From the NCBI RefSeq assembly GCF_048544455.1, contig NC_133538.1, forward strand, positions 5,610,658-5,674,657: a stretch of 64,000 nucleotides of DNA, written 5' to 3'. The position numbers and the translations under genes were made by a program. This document shows, piece after piece, positions 20,406-33,575 of this stretch (within the stretch, counting starts at the first letter, position 1; each line of letters starts with the position of its first letter). The notes beneath the pieces were generated by a model. It made no database searches and was not told the DNA's origin. It worked only from the letters and a program-made list of their open reading frames with translations. Source of the DNA: Silene latifolia (taxonomy: Eukaryota; Streptophyta; Magnoliopsida; Caryophyllales; Caryophyllaceae).

Positions 20406-23046
20406 CATCAAATTTTATATGTTTCATGGATAAAATTAAGAATACATACAAATGATACAATATATATACGTATATTATTGTTGCTATACAAAAATAAGAA
20501 TTATTTTCACTGATATAGTTCTCTCTTTCATCTACCCTAATTTTCGTCACTTTATGAAACTCCATTTCTCCATTTCTTGCCTCTATAGCTATCATGTCTG
20601 TACGCTCTCCGTCTCAGCCTTTGTCTGCACGCTCTCCTGAAGGTAAACAATCAACCTTCTCCATCTTTAATTTCTTGAATCTACTGCATATATAGTTCAA
20701 TTTTTGTATATAATTAGGGTTTAAAAACCTGTTAAATACAAAACAAGGGAGATTAGATAATTTGATAATGGCAACAATTATTAAGCATGGGTTAAACTAA
20801 TATTAGGTTTGTGCATGATAATTATATAAATACGAGTTAATAAGAAAATAGTGACAATGACCTATTTGATTTACTAGATGAATTCCTTCGGAATTTTGTG
20901 AAAAACCTTAATTAGTTTATATTTTATTTTTGTTCTCAGGTGTATTGGCCCCAAATATTGTTACTTGTACTTACTATTATTGGGGTAAATTATTGCCAAC
21001 AGATGAAGATGTAGACTATGTGGATGGATTATGTGCCGAGTGTAGCTTTGATATATGTGAGTTAACTTTAGAAAAAGTAAAAAATATGGCTAGAGAGTTG
21101 TATGGTCACCCGCATGCAATGTGTTTTTTTTCGCATTAAAGGAGCAGGAGTGCAAATATTATGCGATAAAGAAACCTTAGAGGAACTGCAGACAGAAGGA
21201 GTTACACATGGGACCATTGAGATCTACTTTGATGCAGGGAATCCGCAAGAAACAAGCACGAGTGCTAATTTTGCTGATTTACCTTCTGAAGGCAAGACTA
21301 TTTTAAAGAAAAAGTCCATGCGGCAAGTACATGTAACCGAGAGAGAGATTATTGAAAATGATAAAGAAGATTCAGACGATGAAGTTGAGGAAACATGCTG
21401 GAGTGAGCCTGAGGAGATTATTGATGACGTAGAAGCTGGTAGCACTGATGATGAATTTATTGATGCACAGGTAAAGAAAAAATTGTGGATTTCCAAGAGA
21501 AATACTTCGGGAAAAAATGAAATTATGAAAAGGAAAGTGGAAGAAATGGAAAATCAGAAGGTTAAATGGTCGAAAGATGATTATTGGGTTGTTGACGAAA
21601 ATGATTATGAACAACTTAACCAAGAAGAACACCTATATGAGAGAGATACTGATGACGAAGGTCCTCTTAGCCTAAGTGATGACGATGAAAATCTTGAAAA
21701 TCTTGAGAAACATGAGTGGCATATGTATGATCGTGACACACCTTTTGGTTCAGTCCAAATTGAATTAGGACAACTTTTTGACAAAGTTGAGGTGCTGAGA
21801 AAGGCTCTAATATATTATAGTTGTCAAACACAAACAGCATGGAATTATTGTCATAATGAACCAAAGAGATTGTTGGTGAAGTGTACAAGGTATCCGAGAT
21901 GTAAATGGAAGCTAAGTGCTAGGTATACAAAAGAATTTGGATGCTTACAGGTACGATTTTTTAAAGATGTCCATACTTGTGCACCGACCAAAATAAATAA
22001 AAGGGCGGGCGCTAATTATTTTGCGGAAGAGTACCAAGAGAAACTTCTTAAACATCCTACATGGAAGCTAAAATTGTTCACAAGGGATGTAGAAGAGACA
22101 TATGGTGTAAACATCAGTAGGTGGCAAGCTTCTAGTGCAAAAAGAAATGCGTTATCCGCATGTGCAAAGATAGTGGAACGACAATATGAATCACTCAGAG
22201 ACTATATGCATGAATTAACAAGGTCAAACAAGGGGACTAGTGTTTTTTTAGCTGTGAAGCCTCATATATAACGATCAATTCCCCAATTTCACATGTTTTA
22301 TGTGAGTTTTCTTGCTATTAGGAGAGAATTCTTGAAAGGGTGTAGAAGAGTACTTGGTTTAGATGGTGCATTTCTTAAAGGTTATTGTAAAGATGAATTA
22401 CTTTGTGCCACGGGTAGGGATGCCAACAATCAAATGTTTCCAGTGGCGTGGGCTGTAGTAGAGTCAGAATCTAAAGAGAGTTGGTCTTGGTTTCTCGAAC
22501 ATATCATAAATGATCTAGACATGAAAACTAGGGAGAAATGGACCTTGTTATCTGATCAACAAAAGGTACACGAATAAGATGCTTTCATTTTCTATCAAAT
22601 CTATTTTTATTTTATGTGCTTTTGACGCATAAACTTTATTACTAATACCTTTTTTTACACGAATAAAAATAGGGTTTGGTACCTACAATATCCGACTTGC
22701 TACCTGATGCTGAGCATAGGCTATGTGCAAGACATATTTTTACTAATAGGATTAAGGTTGTTAAAGGTGCTCCTTTACACAAACTATCTTGGAGAGCGGT
22801 GAAAACATATACAAATGAAGATTTTGCTGATGCAATGAATGAGTTACAACAACGAAGCTCAAAGGCTCATCTTGAAATGTGCTCAAGAGATGTGAAAAAG
22901 TTCTGCAGGTGTTTTTACAAAAGGTGGGCAGGTACCAGTGTTACTTGCAATAATATGGCAGAAAGCTTTAACTCATGGATTCTTGAAGCAAGAGAGAAGC
23001 CTATACTCACAATGTTGGAAGAAATAAGACGAAAGGTTATGAGTAG

Positions 23047-23752
23047 TGTTTTAGCAGGATTTTTCCTGAATGGATCCGGCTTGATTAAAGAGTAATTTGG
23101 GTATCTAGTTCTATAAGCTTGGAAAAATATTATAAATAAATAACAAGGAAAGACTAAGTATAAAGAATATCGCTTTGTATTATCTGAATAAGCTGAGTAC
23201 AATTTTGTGAATATAATCGAGTATTCGAGAAATAATCAGAGGTAAATTGTGAAATAACTAAGGATTAATTGATCCCCCATCATCTGTTTACAAATGCTAT
23301 TTATAGTTGTACAAATGTTAACGTTGCATTAATCTTAACGTTCCCCTCCATTGTCGGAGTTGTTACCAGATTAATAGGGCACACTTCCTATTAATCCGGT
23401 TGACTCGTTCTTTTCTTTAACCAATCTTCAGCTCTTCCTCCTTATGCGTCTTGATTCATGGGAGTGATAAGGTCTTGTAGTTAGACTTGGTCTTCTTTGT
23501 GAATAGGACGTGATTATTAGTTCATACAACTGCATTTCTTGTTTATCTTCTTAATCCAGCCTGTTTGGAGGCTTTACCAGGCTAATTTGCACTTACCTTC
23601 AGGCTTTTCTTCCAGGATTTAGTATCTTGCTTATCCTATAATACTCTTTATCTGCCAAATAGTAGTTAGACTTGTCCGGTCTCTGGTTGCCTCAATCAGC
23701 CTAGTAAGGTCCGGCCAGGTTAGAGTCAGACCAGGCTAAACTGGGCCTAACA
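23047..23752 (-). repeat. Gypsy 1 3' LTR
   Basis: TGTTTTAGCAGG...CCTAACA on the plus strand. A TATA box on the element strand is the complement of 23299-23307 (TATTTATAG). Inside its inner edge (23753-23775) the element strand is AAATGTCAAGGGGCAAT, the polypurine tract. Confidence 0.9.
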
Positions 23753-23954
23753 ATTGCCCCTTGACATTTTGCCCGTGGCTGGATCAGGCCAGGGGGTGAG
23801 ATGTCAATTTTACCGGGTTAAACAATAAAAATAATTATATTTGCTCAATGACTCTTAGACTCCTAGTTACCGTTAAACGCTATAACGGCTAATTGTATGA
23901 TGTCATGCTGACAGTTTTGCATTTTCTAGAGTTTTTGCACCGTTACTCCCCTTC

Positions 23955-23962
23955 TATAAATA
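23955..23962 (+). promoter_or_regulatory. TATA box of the antisense gene in gypsy 1
   Basis: TATAAATA lies about 150 bp before the antisense gene start at 24109, outside the LTR and pointing opposite to the retrotransposon transcript. Gypsy 2 has the equivalent box at 41302-41309. Confidence 0.6.
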
Positions 23963-24108
23963 TGGTATTTGCGATGAGTTTGTTTTCCACCAAATTTCTT
24001 CCACTTTCTTTGCTAAATTTTCTCTAAAATTCTCTCCTATTTCCCAGGAGTTCCATTCTGCTAACTTATAAAATAAAATTCATCACAATAAACAAAATAA
24101 TAAAGGAT

Positions 24109-26241
24109 ATGGGAGCCAAAAAGCTGCTGCTGAGCCTGAACCCAAAGACGTCCAGGAGGAGGAGGTGGTTGAAGTTGATCCTCCTGCTCGTGCTATAACT
24201 TTTAAATATCAAGATTCTATTTTTGTTGCTCTTCAATCTCTGGATCCCTATTTTCCTGAAGAAAACTTATTGAAAACAAACTATGATAGGGTTTTAAGGG
24301 AGAAAAAATTAATTCCTGATTCGACTGAGGTATGGATTCCTGAGTCTTGTCCAGTCAGAGCCAATTGGGTGTCTCCTGGTTGGTTTTGTATTTTTGAATG
24401 GGCGTTCAAGGCGGGTTGTAAGTTACCTTTTACTCCTTTAACGATTGATACTATTCGTGCTATGGAAGTATCACCTTTTCAAATTATGCCAATGGTTTGG
24501 AAACTTGTCCATTCTATTGAAAATTTATGTGCTAAGCACAAACTTGTAATTACTATTAATGATATCAAGGCAATATATCATATGAAAAATCCTTCTACTG
24601 GTCGTTTTAATTTGAGAATCAAGTCGAAAATGTCTCTATTAATTACTAACCTGGACTCTGGAGATGATAAAATTTGGGCAAAGACTTTCCTGTTCATCCG
24701 GACTGAGAGTCTGGGATCAGGCTTTGATTATCTGAGATATCCTCCCTTGGAGAGTGGTAGGTTTCCTGTACTCTTAGTTTGCAATATATATTATACGAAA
24801 TTAGGATGTTTTGAGTTTCACCTGTATATTTTTGATGATTTTTGCAGCTCCTGATTGGAACTCTGATCCTCTTGACGAGGAAGCTATATCCAGGATAGAG
24901 GCTTTCCTTGCTATTCCTGAGGAAGAGAGGGCCTGGCCTGCTAGTCTGGGCAGGGATTTATTGCCCTGGTATATGAAGACCAAGCTGAGTGTGGTCAAAG
25001 TACCCAAAGGCAAGCCTGGCTCCACTGCTCTTTCCTGTATGTCTTCTATATGTCTTTGTGTCAATTGTTGTCTTCTTATTGCTTTTCTTCTGATATTTAT
25101 GTATATTCTCTATACATTCAGTATTCGTGTCTTCTCGCTAGGTTGGCCAGTTTTCTGCGAAGGATTTAAAGGTGGGGTTGCTAGAATTGCTGAATAGTCC
25201 AAGAGCCAGGAGGCTAGTGGGAGTGACAAGACGCTTGATATTTTGGTTTCGATGTCCAGCCTCCCCAAGAACCGCCTGTGCTAGTATCACCGAGAGGTCG
25301 TTCGGGCTTCTAAAAGGAGAAGGGAAGATGTTATTCCTGAAGAGGAAGGGGGAGAGAAAGAGCCTATTCAGGCTCAACCAATCGAGTATCGGCAAGTGTC
25401 TGCTAGGATGGACGATATGGATCTTTGCCGCCCGGCACGGATAAATGAATTTTCTCGCTTGTATGAGCGATCGGCTTTTATCTGCTAATACCCTTGAGTC
25501 TTCTACTAAAGTGGTTTCTATCCTGTCCTCTCTTGTGACAAAGGCTGCTGAACTCGCTTCTCAAGCTAAGAGGTTGGTTGTAAAGGGATTTTTATTTGTT
25601 ATGTGTTCTTTGTGTTTCTTTATGTTTGGCTGATTGACTTTCTTTTGTTTTTTATAGGGATTGGATGCGGGCTCTGCCATCGCTTGTCACTCGGGGCCCT
25701 GTGCTAGGGTTTCTAGCTTGGAAGAGAAAGTGGATAAAATCAACCGTGAGCTGCACACATCCAGGGGTAATGAGGTAGTACTTCAATCTCAGCTGGGGAC
25801 AACTAGAGAGGCATCCATGGCTGTTATAGTTTGTGAGGTGGCTGCAAAAAATGCTGAGAAGGTTGTCAGGCAAGAGTTGGAGGCTGTAAGGGAAGAACGA
25901 GAGGACTCCAAGGAAGAGCTGGCTGTCGAAAAGCAAGCAATGCGCAGATCACCGAGAAAAATGAAGAGCTTGGTGCTGAAAAGGAACTAGTGGAGGCGCG
26001 GCTTGTTGATGCCGCTCAGTACTTCTTTGGGAAAGTCCCGGTTGATGCTATGAGGGATCCGGAATCTGACCGGGCTAATTGGGATCCGGACCGGGATGAG
26101 ACAGCTCTGGACACCCATTATCCTGATTTGGCCAATATGGGTCAAGAAGAAGAAGTGGATTCTCCTGCTTCCAAGGAGAAATCTGGTGATCAGGAAATGG
26201 TGGATGGTTGTGAGTCGGTTACTGGCTCGAAGCCTGCTTAG
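24109..26241 (+). pseudogene. Antisense additional ORF of gypsy 1 (putative gypsy-type transposon domain), decayed
   Basis: This gene runs against gag-pol. The ATG at 24109 is out of frame with the body; one base appears to be missing from the A-run at about 24118. Exon 1 extends to 24756 and holds the conserved domain (EVWIPESCPVRANW, GWFCIFEWAFKAGC, PFQIMPMVWKLVHS). Exon 2 is 24848-25036 (IPEEERAWPASLG). Later exons are frameshifted (25140-25580), then a coiled-coil region (25661-25975) and a C-terminus with YFFGKVPVDAM, stop at 26239-26241. The domain corresponds to the plant family described as putative gypsy-type transposon (Transposase_28); its function is unknown. It is the homologue of the better-kept copy at 41415-43633. 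Confidence 0.75.
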
Positions 26242-26424
26242 ATTTTTGTTTTTCCTTTTTTTTTGGCCCATCCAGGGGGGATGTCCCTGGAGTGAATATT
26301 TATTAGGTATGTCGTAAGGCTATCTTTTTTGGATGGATATTTTCTTTTGGTTTTGAATAAATATTTGGTCTTTGTTTCTGTTTGTGTTTTGATAAGGTAT
26401 ATTTGTAGTGTTGGTTGTGTCTTG

Positions 26425-26480
26425 GATCGGCGATTACTCGATCGGATCGGGCGATTATTCGATCGGATCGGGCCGATTAT
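26425..26480. repeat. Short tandem repeat with CGATCGGATCGG core
   Basis: Two to three copies of a ~20-bp unit (GATTACTCGATCGGATCGGG type) lie downstream of the antisense gene. The CGATCG core recalls the palindromes in the nested element C, but the flanks differ. Confidence 0.55.
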
Positions 26481-26524
26481 TTGTCTTTGATCTGGCGATT
26501 CATTGTGTTTTGGGTGGGGTTATT

Positions 26525-26574
26525 GCCTGTCTGGAGGGCTTATGTCCCCTGCCTGTCTGGAGGGCTTATGACCC
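26525..26574. repeat. GCCTGTCTGGAGGGCTTATG repeat, two copies
   Basis: Two direct copies lie in the interval between the convergent ends of the antisense gene and pol. The same motif, in a form that can fold (GAGGGC...GCCCTC), is present in four copies at the equivalent place in gypsy 2 (44188-44330). Confidence 0.65.
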
Positions 26575-26923
26575 ATCTATGTTATACAAGCCAGGAAAAG
26601 GTTTTCCAGGTTTGTATATTAAGTTGAGCTCGATTTTTTAAGGCCTGTTTTTGCAACTGAAAGTTGGGTATCTGTTGGATGTCAGTGGGGTGGCCCCTAA
26701 TCTTTAAGATTTGTTTTAAGTAAAGTGCAGTATGTAAAACAGATATTGAAGATTCTATTCGGTAAATGGAAATATGAGAATATTGACAAGTACTTGGGCA
26801 CATAATAGAAGAAATTATATAAGGCATTTATTCATATAATGGCAAGTATCATACATTTAGTTTCACATCAGGTCAGGCAAGAAATGTGAAGATGAAAATT
26901 ATACCTGGACCGAGAGATATATT

Positions 26924-27830
26924 TTATATGTGAAATAGTTTTAAGTGTGCAATATTCCAAGCTCTTGGGATCATTTCACCGTCCAAGGTTTGTAATCTAT
27001 AAGCTCCTTGGCCGACTATTGAGTCAATCAGATAGGGTCCTTCCCAGGTTGGGGCCAATTTGCCAGCATTCTTCTCTTTTGTGTTTTGAAAGACTTTCCT
27101 GAGGACAAGATCTCCTACCCTGAATACTCTAGCTTTGACGGTTTTGTTGTAGCTTTTTGCAACTCTTTTTGATATCTTTGCCAATCTAATCTTTGGCGCA
27201 TCTCTTAGCTCTTCCGTTAAGTCCAGGTTGTCCTCCATTAGAGGTATATTGCTCGTTATTGTGTTCAGGCTGCACCTGGCTGATGGAATGTCGACCTCAG
27301 CTGGGATTACTGCTTCACATCCATAGACCAAGGAGTAGGGTGTTTGGCCTGTGGATGTTCTAGGCGTGGTTCTGTTAGCCCAGAGGACCAAGGGGAGCTC
27401 TTCAGCCCATCTACCTTTCCTTCTTTCTAACTTCTTCTTTATGCAGCTGATTATTACTTTGTTACTGGATTTTGCCTGACCGTTAGCTTTTGGATATCCT
27501 GGCGTGGAGGTTACCAGGTTGATGTTCCATTGAGCACAGAAGGCTGCTGTTCTTTTTCCCACGAATTGTGTGCCATTGTCGCATACTATTTTAGAGGGGA
27601 TGCCATATCTACATATGATGTTGTGTTTGATGAAAGCTATGACATCCTTTTCTTTGACTTGCCTGTATGAATCAGCTTCTATCCACTTGGAGAAGTAGTC
27701 AGTCATTGCTAGCATGAAAACTTTTTGTCCGGGTGCTTGAGGTAGTTTCCCTACTATATCCATGCCCCACTTCATAAATGGCCAGGGTGCGGATATGGAA
27801 TGTAGTTCCTCAGATGGCTGATGGATATAT
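26924..27830 (-). pseudogene. Gypsy 1 integrase, catalytic core and C-terminal domain
   Basis: About 300 codons are open to a stop at 26924. The core has MDIVGKLPQAPGQ (first Asp) and CDNGTQFVG (second Asp), but the third catalytic residue is altered: ANGQAKSSNK has Lys where gypsy 2 has Glu. The C-terminal part (APTWEGPYLIDS) is the usual DNA-binding region of gypsy integrases. The zinc-finger half lies at 34926 and beyond, across the nested element. Integrase joins cDNA to host DNA; the Glu-to-Lys change alone should abolish that. Confidence 0.87.
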
Positions 27831-29177
27831 TGTAACACCCCCATACTCCAAGTGCCTTACCAGGACCACTCAGGTATAAGGATACTACCATCTCGGTTGC
27901 CCGAGGTACTGAATATCATAAGACAATAAAGAAACGTACTTTTAAAGTAATTATAGATTAAGTGATTACATGTTCAAATCAAAGCTAATAAAAGAAATTA
28001 CAAGGTTCTCATACGGTCTACAACTAAAACTATCAAAGCTACTAGACTTCGTCTGACACAGCGGAAGACTTCTAACTGCCACGTGATGACTCATCCCAGC
28101 TATCCCATACGCGTCATATCACACCTGCTCAATAACCGCTCACCACCCCGAATGGATCACCACGTTTTAAAACATTTAAACGGGGTCAGTACTAATCACA
28201 CAATTCAATACATATATCAACAATAAGATAAACAGACAGCTGAACTGTCACACACACACACCACCAACTCCCATCGTCTCAATACTGACTGTCCACTAGA
28301 CCAGCCCTGCCAGTGGGGGACCGCAGCCGTTCCCACCTAAGCCCCGCTCATCATACCGAGCGATAACCCTGTCCCATTAATGTGCACATCCCCTTCCGTG
28401 GCGGGTTCCACGAAGGGCGAAACTAGGGCGTGAGATCACTCCCGCAAGTGACCCCACTCAGCCGAGAACGCATCTCGAGAACCATCAACAAACACAACCA
28501 CAATCACAATCACAATCACAATCATCATATCAAACAACTAACTACAAAGACATCACCAATATCCCATTATGGGACTAATAACGAGTAGGAAATCCTACCT
28601 GGAAAGCACAACACGCAGACGGTATCTACAACTGTATCAAAACGGCTCCTCTACGAATTCTCCTCCTATCATACAAACATACATAAAGACTACACATCAC
28701 AAACTACACACCAAAACCCCCAATTCCTAAATTAAGGTTTAACCAATCTTAACAAAACATTATAAAAACTATATTAAAAGCTTACCCTCGACGCAAGGAA
28801 CTCAACGGTACGAATAACGACAAGAACCGACCGACCGAACTCAGGAATTGCTAAGAATGCGATTAGGAAGAAGAACTAGTTGCTTTCTCTCTTAAACAGG
28901 GTTTTAGGTTTTGTAAAAGTGATTTAAAACAATGACGACGAAGCTTAAATACCTTAATCGCATAATTAACAAAACCCGAGAAAACTCCCCGCAAAACCGG
29001 ACACTCGATCGAGTACCCAAGGTACTCGATCGAGTACCCCCTTACTCGATCGAGTACCCCACTACTCGATCGAGTACCCAACAGTCGAAACTATTTTATC
29101 TCGCAACTTGCCCTTACTCGACAGAGTAAGGGCTACTCGATAGAGTACCCCAAGACTTATAAATACGGAGTATTACA
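27831..29177 (-). repeat. LTR of element C (3' LTR)
   Basis: TGTAACACCCCCATACTCC...GGAGTATTACA. It contains four perfect ACTCGATCGAGT palindromes and two variants at 28983-29140. Within about 2% of 33576-34920 by eye, apart from small indels. Confidence 0.9.
28983..29140. repeat. ACTCGATCGAGT palindrome cluster in left LTR
   Basis: Four perfect copies of the 12-bp palindrome spaced about 20 bp apart, each followed by ACCC, plus ACTCGACAGAGT and ACTCGATAGAGT. The same block is in the other LTR (34743-34890). Confidence 0.85.
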
Positions 29178-29192
29178 GTCTTCCCTCCTTAA

Positions 29193-32100
29193 AAGGAACT
29201 TCGTCCCCGAAGTTCAACCCATACATAAAAACAACCATACGGACTCGACCAAGACACAACAACTTAGCTAAGGACTCAAGAACTCGACCGAACATAGAAC
29301 ATGAACTCTTAACATCCACTCCACCAACTATGTTTACTTCCACAACATGACTCACTATATCGTATCTACCACATATATATCTCTCACGACACCAACTCCA
29401 TACATAACCAACTACCATCCCCTAATGTTGCTAGCTCCATAATATCATCAACTATCAAATCCAATACCAAGACACTCATAGACATCAAACGGAATGTTAC
29501 ATTCTACCACCCTTAAAAAGAACTTCGTCCTCGAAGTTTACTCACACTCGTAACCTCATCATCCAACCGTCAACACTAGCGAAATATTCTCACACTCCTA
29601 AACATCACGCTACTACAAGCACGGTCATGACCTTTAATAAAATCACCCACAACACGAATCTTTTATTACCATATGTACAACCATCAAAATCTGTTTTATC
29701 GCATCCTACTCCTCTTAAGACAAATGTTACGTCCTCGTAACTCACTAATACCAAACCATATCTACATCTCATTACCCTCTGTACCACCACATGTCAAAGA
29801 TAACCGTCTATAAACCAAACACTCACCATTTTTATATCCAAGGCTCCCATACATAAACATTTCCCATTCCTCAACTCATTCGGCAACAAGACTAACCTAT
29901 ACCATGAACTCGTAGCAAATCACCATACCCACTCTTCATTATTACTGCCAAACAACATACCTCTCTACGTAAGGCACTTATCTCCCAGAAGCATAACTCA
30001 CGGTCCGCACTCGTTACGTACACGCACACTAGATCCTCAAGTTCTTTCTTTCATTACCGCAAAATTCATACACAACTTAACATGACACTAATTTCCCCAA
30101 CACCCTACACTCACTGTCCCAACAAAAGATTATGAACTACCTGCCGCTTTCAGCTCATTACAACTCATGTTCCACGAATCATTTTCCATTACCATGTCTA
30201 ACGATGTCTCATCTGAAAACAAGATCAAAATTACCGTAACAACCTCTCACAACCGTGTCCCATCAACAGATTATCACTATCCCATGACAACAACGAAACA
30301 TATACAACTCTATTTCACATCATACTCTACCTCATTCCCAACTTAACCTGGTAAAGAAAACATGAATAAACAAGACAGCTGTCTATCAGCACAAACTGAA
30401 ACTCGCAGAGAGCAACATCAAACAAAACAACAATCTATGTATAATTGGTATGTACTTTCAAAACTCGAATCATAATCATCCCGCCTACTCCATCACAACC
30501 GGTGACGGCATCACAACACCGCCACCAACAGCCACACCGCAGTGCGAAAATACCCGCATCACAACACTAAATATCGTGCCCGGATCACCACCCGAGGCAC
30601 CACAACCGCATCGATAGACATCACAACATACACAATCCCATAAGTACTGACTCAACATAACTTCTTGAACAAGAAAAACTTACTCAAATCCACTTTGTTA
30701 AATCACAAAGCAACATATTATATGAATTAACAGATAAGCATCTCATGAACATCATCTCTACCATTTTCCGGAATACACATGTGTTATCAATACACATAAA
30801 ATTATAACTAGACATGTCAAATCAATCAAGTTATTACCTTTTTGGATATCATTCAATTAAATTACCGTGTCCAACATATATATTACTGAAACATTCATAA
30901 AACAACTTTATAACTATCACACCATACCACTTCTCGTGAGGTCCGAACCTCACACAAACATTTACACATATCATAGACCCGTAATCACAACCAACTAGTC
31001 AATCCTGACCACGTAAGTCACCACTCGAAAAAGGTTACCTGCTGCCCGAGTTTAACTCATATGCCCCTCATAACATATTCCCCCATTCGCACAACCATCA
31101 CTTCCTGCCAAATATAATCACACCTTCACTATTCAACTAATAATGTCCGCCTCATCTAACCACATCTTATACCCTCTCACAATCATACACAACAATCAGG
31201 TCCCTACCAAATCAACCTCTTTAGAATTGCTACCTTTCTAATATACCATCACTCTTAACCACTAGTGATAACACCACGATGCCACCACTGCCCGTATATC
31301 AAATCCCTTACACTCATATCAAAATAACATGGTTTTTCTCCTATTTTTGTTTAACATTGCAAATAACGAACATCAAACCCATCCACAAAATTACCTCAAC
31401 ATTATTCCCAATGCTATCTTATTTGTGTTGTCATCCAGCTCTCCACCAAATACCTCGTATCGTGCCAATACTCCACCAACTTCTTACTCCCTTAATTCCT
31501 CGAAACTCATTACCAATCATGTTGTCCTGAAACTCCTATATAACCTTTAGCTAACATCCTCGTGATACCATCACACATTTCGATGATTCCTTATCTTTAT
31601 ATCACATAGCTCCGGTGAACATTTTCCTCAGCTTACTTTTATCCTTCCTTTCTCTTTACACTCAATAATACCAATTAATAATTCAACTCCTTATTCCTTC
31701 TAGCTAACTCTTTAGAAATCTGGTTACCCCTTCGTTGCTCCAAAACTTAATTCCATTATTTTCTACCGACATCATCTCACTCTTTCTTCCCATGGATCTT
31801 CTCTTATTATGCTATCACTCATACTTGCCACTAATCTATCCATAGAACCAACGTTTAATGTTCAAACAATTGCATCTCCCTTTTTACATCTCTAGAAATC
31901 AGAATTCATTTAATACCGTTAATTACCCAAGGAACTCACACAGTAGTTTCATCTTTTAATAAACCTCCCAAAATCACTCACCGTCTATAAATACACCTCA
32001 CTCGCGACATGTCTCCACAAAGTTCACTATATATTACTCTTCTCAACCCCTTTAAACGAACTTTCACTACATAAATCCATAACCCACACGACTCCTAACC

Positions 32101-33561
32101 ATTTCCTTCCATAACTCTTTACACATCTCAAGCTGCCACTATCCACATTCTTACTTTCAATCTTTTCATTCTCACGTTCATTATACTCACATCATCCCTT
32201 GCCTATATTCACTTATTTTTACATTACTCAACACACAATCATATCACTCATCCCGTCTCGCAAAACGTGCGCCATGCCTCAATAAACTATACCAATCTTC
32301 CTTTTCTTTTTCCACCATCTATCATAATCACTTATAATTCATGTCCTCCCCACCGAACTCATACTCATCATAGTGCCACTCTTTACAACATAAGATTGGG
32401 TAACTTACGCTTCAAGACCAACACATACGTAAAACAATGCATAAAGAAGTAATACAACACCTTTGAATTAAACATAATATGCAACGAATGTCAAAAGATA
32501 AACATATGACCCGAAACACGCATATGACTGCACAGAGGACCCACTCGATCGAGTACCGGAACCTACTCGATCGAGTTGAGGCTACTCGATCGAGTGCCCA
32601 ACATGCTCGATCGAGTACCCCGACTCCAAACCCAAACAGACCTTCGATCTCGACTTACTCGACCGAGTAGCCCGGCTACTCGATCGAGTGATTTTATACT
32701 CGATCGAGTGCCCGAGGTACTCGATCGAGTGCCCAAAAACACGATTCTGGTCAAAATAACGACAAATACCCACTCGATCGAATCAAACCCACTCGATCGA
32801 GTCATGCAGACTCGTGAATACTACCCGAATGTTATCTCACATACCCTAACGTACTATGCATTCATTATTATTTCAACATTATGATTACAACTACGCATTC
32901 AAATCTGCGCGACTCCTCATACAATCAACAAAATAATCTACTTCGTGTTATCAAGTGCCACGTTATAAACAACCATCATGCTTTTCATCCAATTCGTTAT
33001 ATAAAACACATATCATTGAACCTCTATTCTTCATGTTACTACTCACCAAAAGCCAAACATTACCATCTATCATGCTCATATAACATTCAACTTTCAATCA
33101 TGTATTACCCGCATGTTTTAAATTTTCATAACTTTTCATAACACAAACCACACCCATACACTACAAATCCTATTCCCATGTTGCTAATACAACAACATTA
33201 CAAATCCACTTCATCACACATCATCATATACGAACTACTTTCTTTTTCTACCATATCATTCATCATTCTCATATACTTTTCCAACGATTCCAACCAACAT
33301 GTAAGCCAACTATCATGCAACATGCTTTCAACAAACCATATACAAGACACATTAACATACACGTCGCACATATACACACGGACTCCACGTTCCCATACCA
33401 TGTGACTGGCTTAAGTATCATGGGGCCAAGATTTTGAAGTGAGGGCGCCTACTCACCCAAAACCTAGCATCAGCCGGGGCTCCCATTACACATACACCAG
33501 GTTCATTTTATTAGACTCCCTATGTTCATTATGTTCATTTGTTACAGGTTCCAAAATCGTC
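29193..33561. other. Noncoding interior of element C
   Basis: This interior is pyrimidine-rich on the plus strand and has no recognisable gag, protease, RT or integrase in any frame. Short open frames with repeated LDRVP or YSIEY are translations of the palindrome arrays and not proteins. Confidence 0.65.
32541..32805. repeat. Internal CTCGATCGAG palindrome array
   Basis: About ten copies of (A)CTCGATCGAG(T) in 260 bp at irregular spacing, with a few one-base variants (ACTCGACCGAGT, CTCGATCGAA). It is a separate array from those in the LTRs, in the 5' half of the element interior on its own strand. Confidence 0.85.
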
Positions 33562-33573
33562 GCTCTGATACCA
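33562..33573 (-). other. Primer-binding site of element C, initiator-Met tRNA
   Basis: TGGTATCAGAGC on the minus strand, 2 nt from the 5' LTR. It is an exact match to the plant initiator-Met primer site. Confidence 0.88.
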
Positions 33574-33575
33574 TT

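Noticed and set aside
23047..23202. Open frame continuing from MULE exon 3 into FFLNGSGLIKE
   Set aside because: The last residues are read from the gypsy 1 LTR past the target duplication; the real exon continues at 40118.
28863..29129. Open frames with LDRVP / YSIEY / TRSST repeats (also 32479-32884 and 34672-34872)
   Set aside because: They come from the CTCGATCGAG palindrome arrays read in different frames on both strands; no protein family, and they sit inside LTRs.
29605..29790. Val-rich minus-strand small frames in element C interior (also 33198-33401)
   Set aside because: Low complexity, no family, and not conserved around start or stop.
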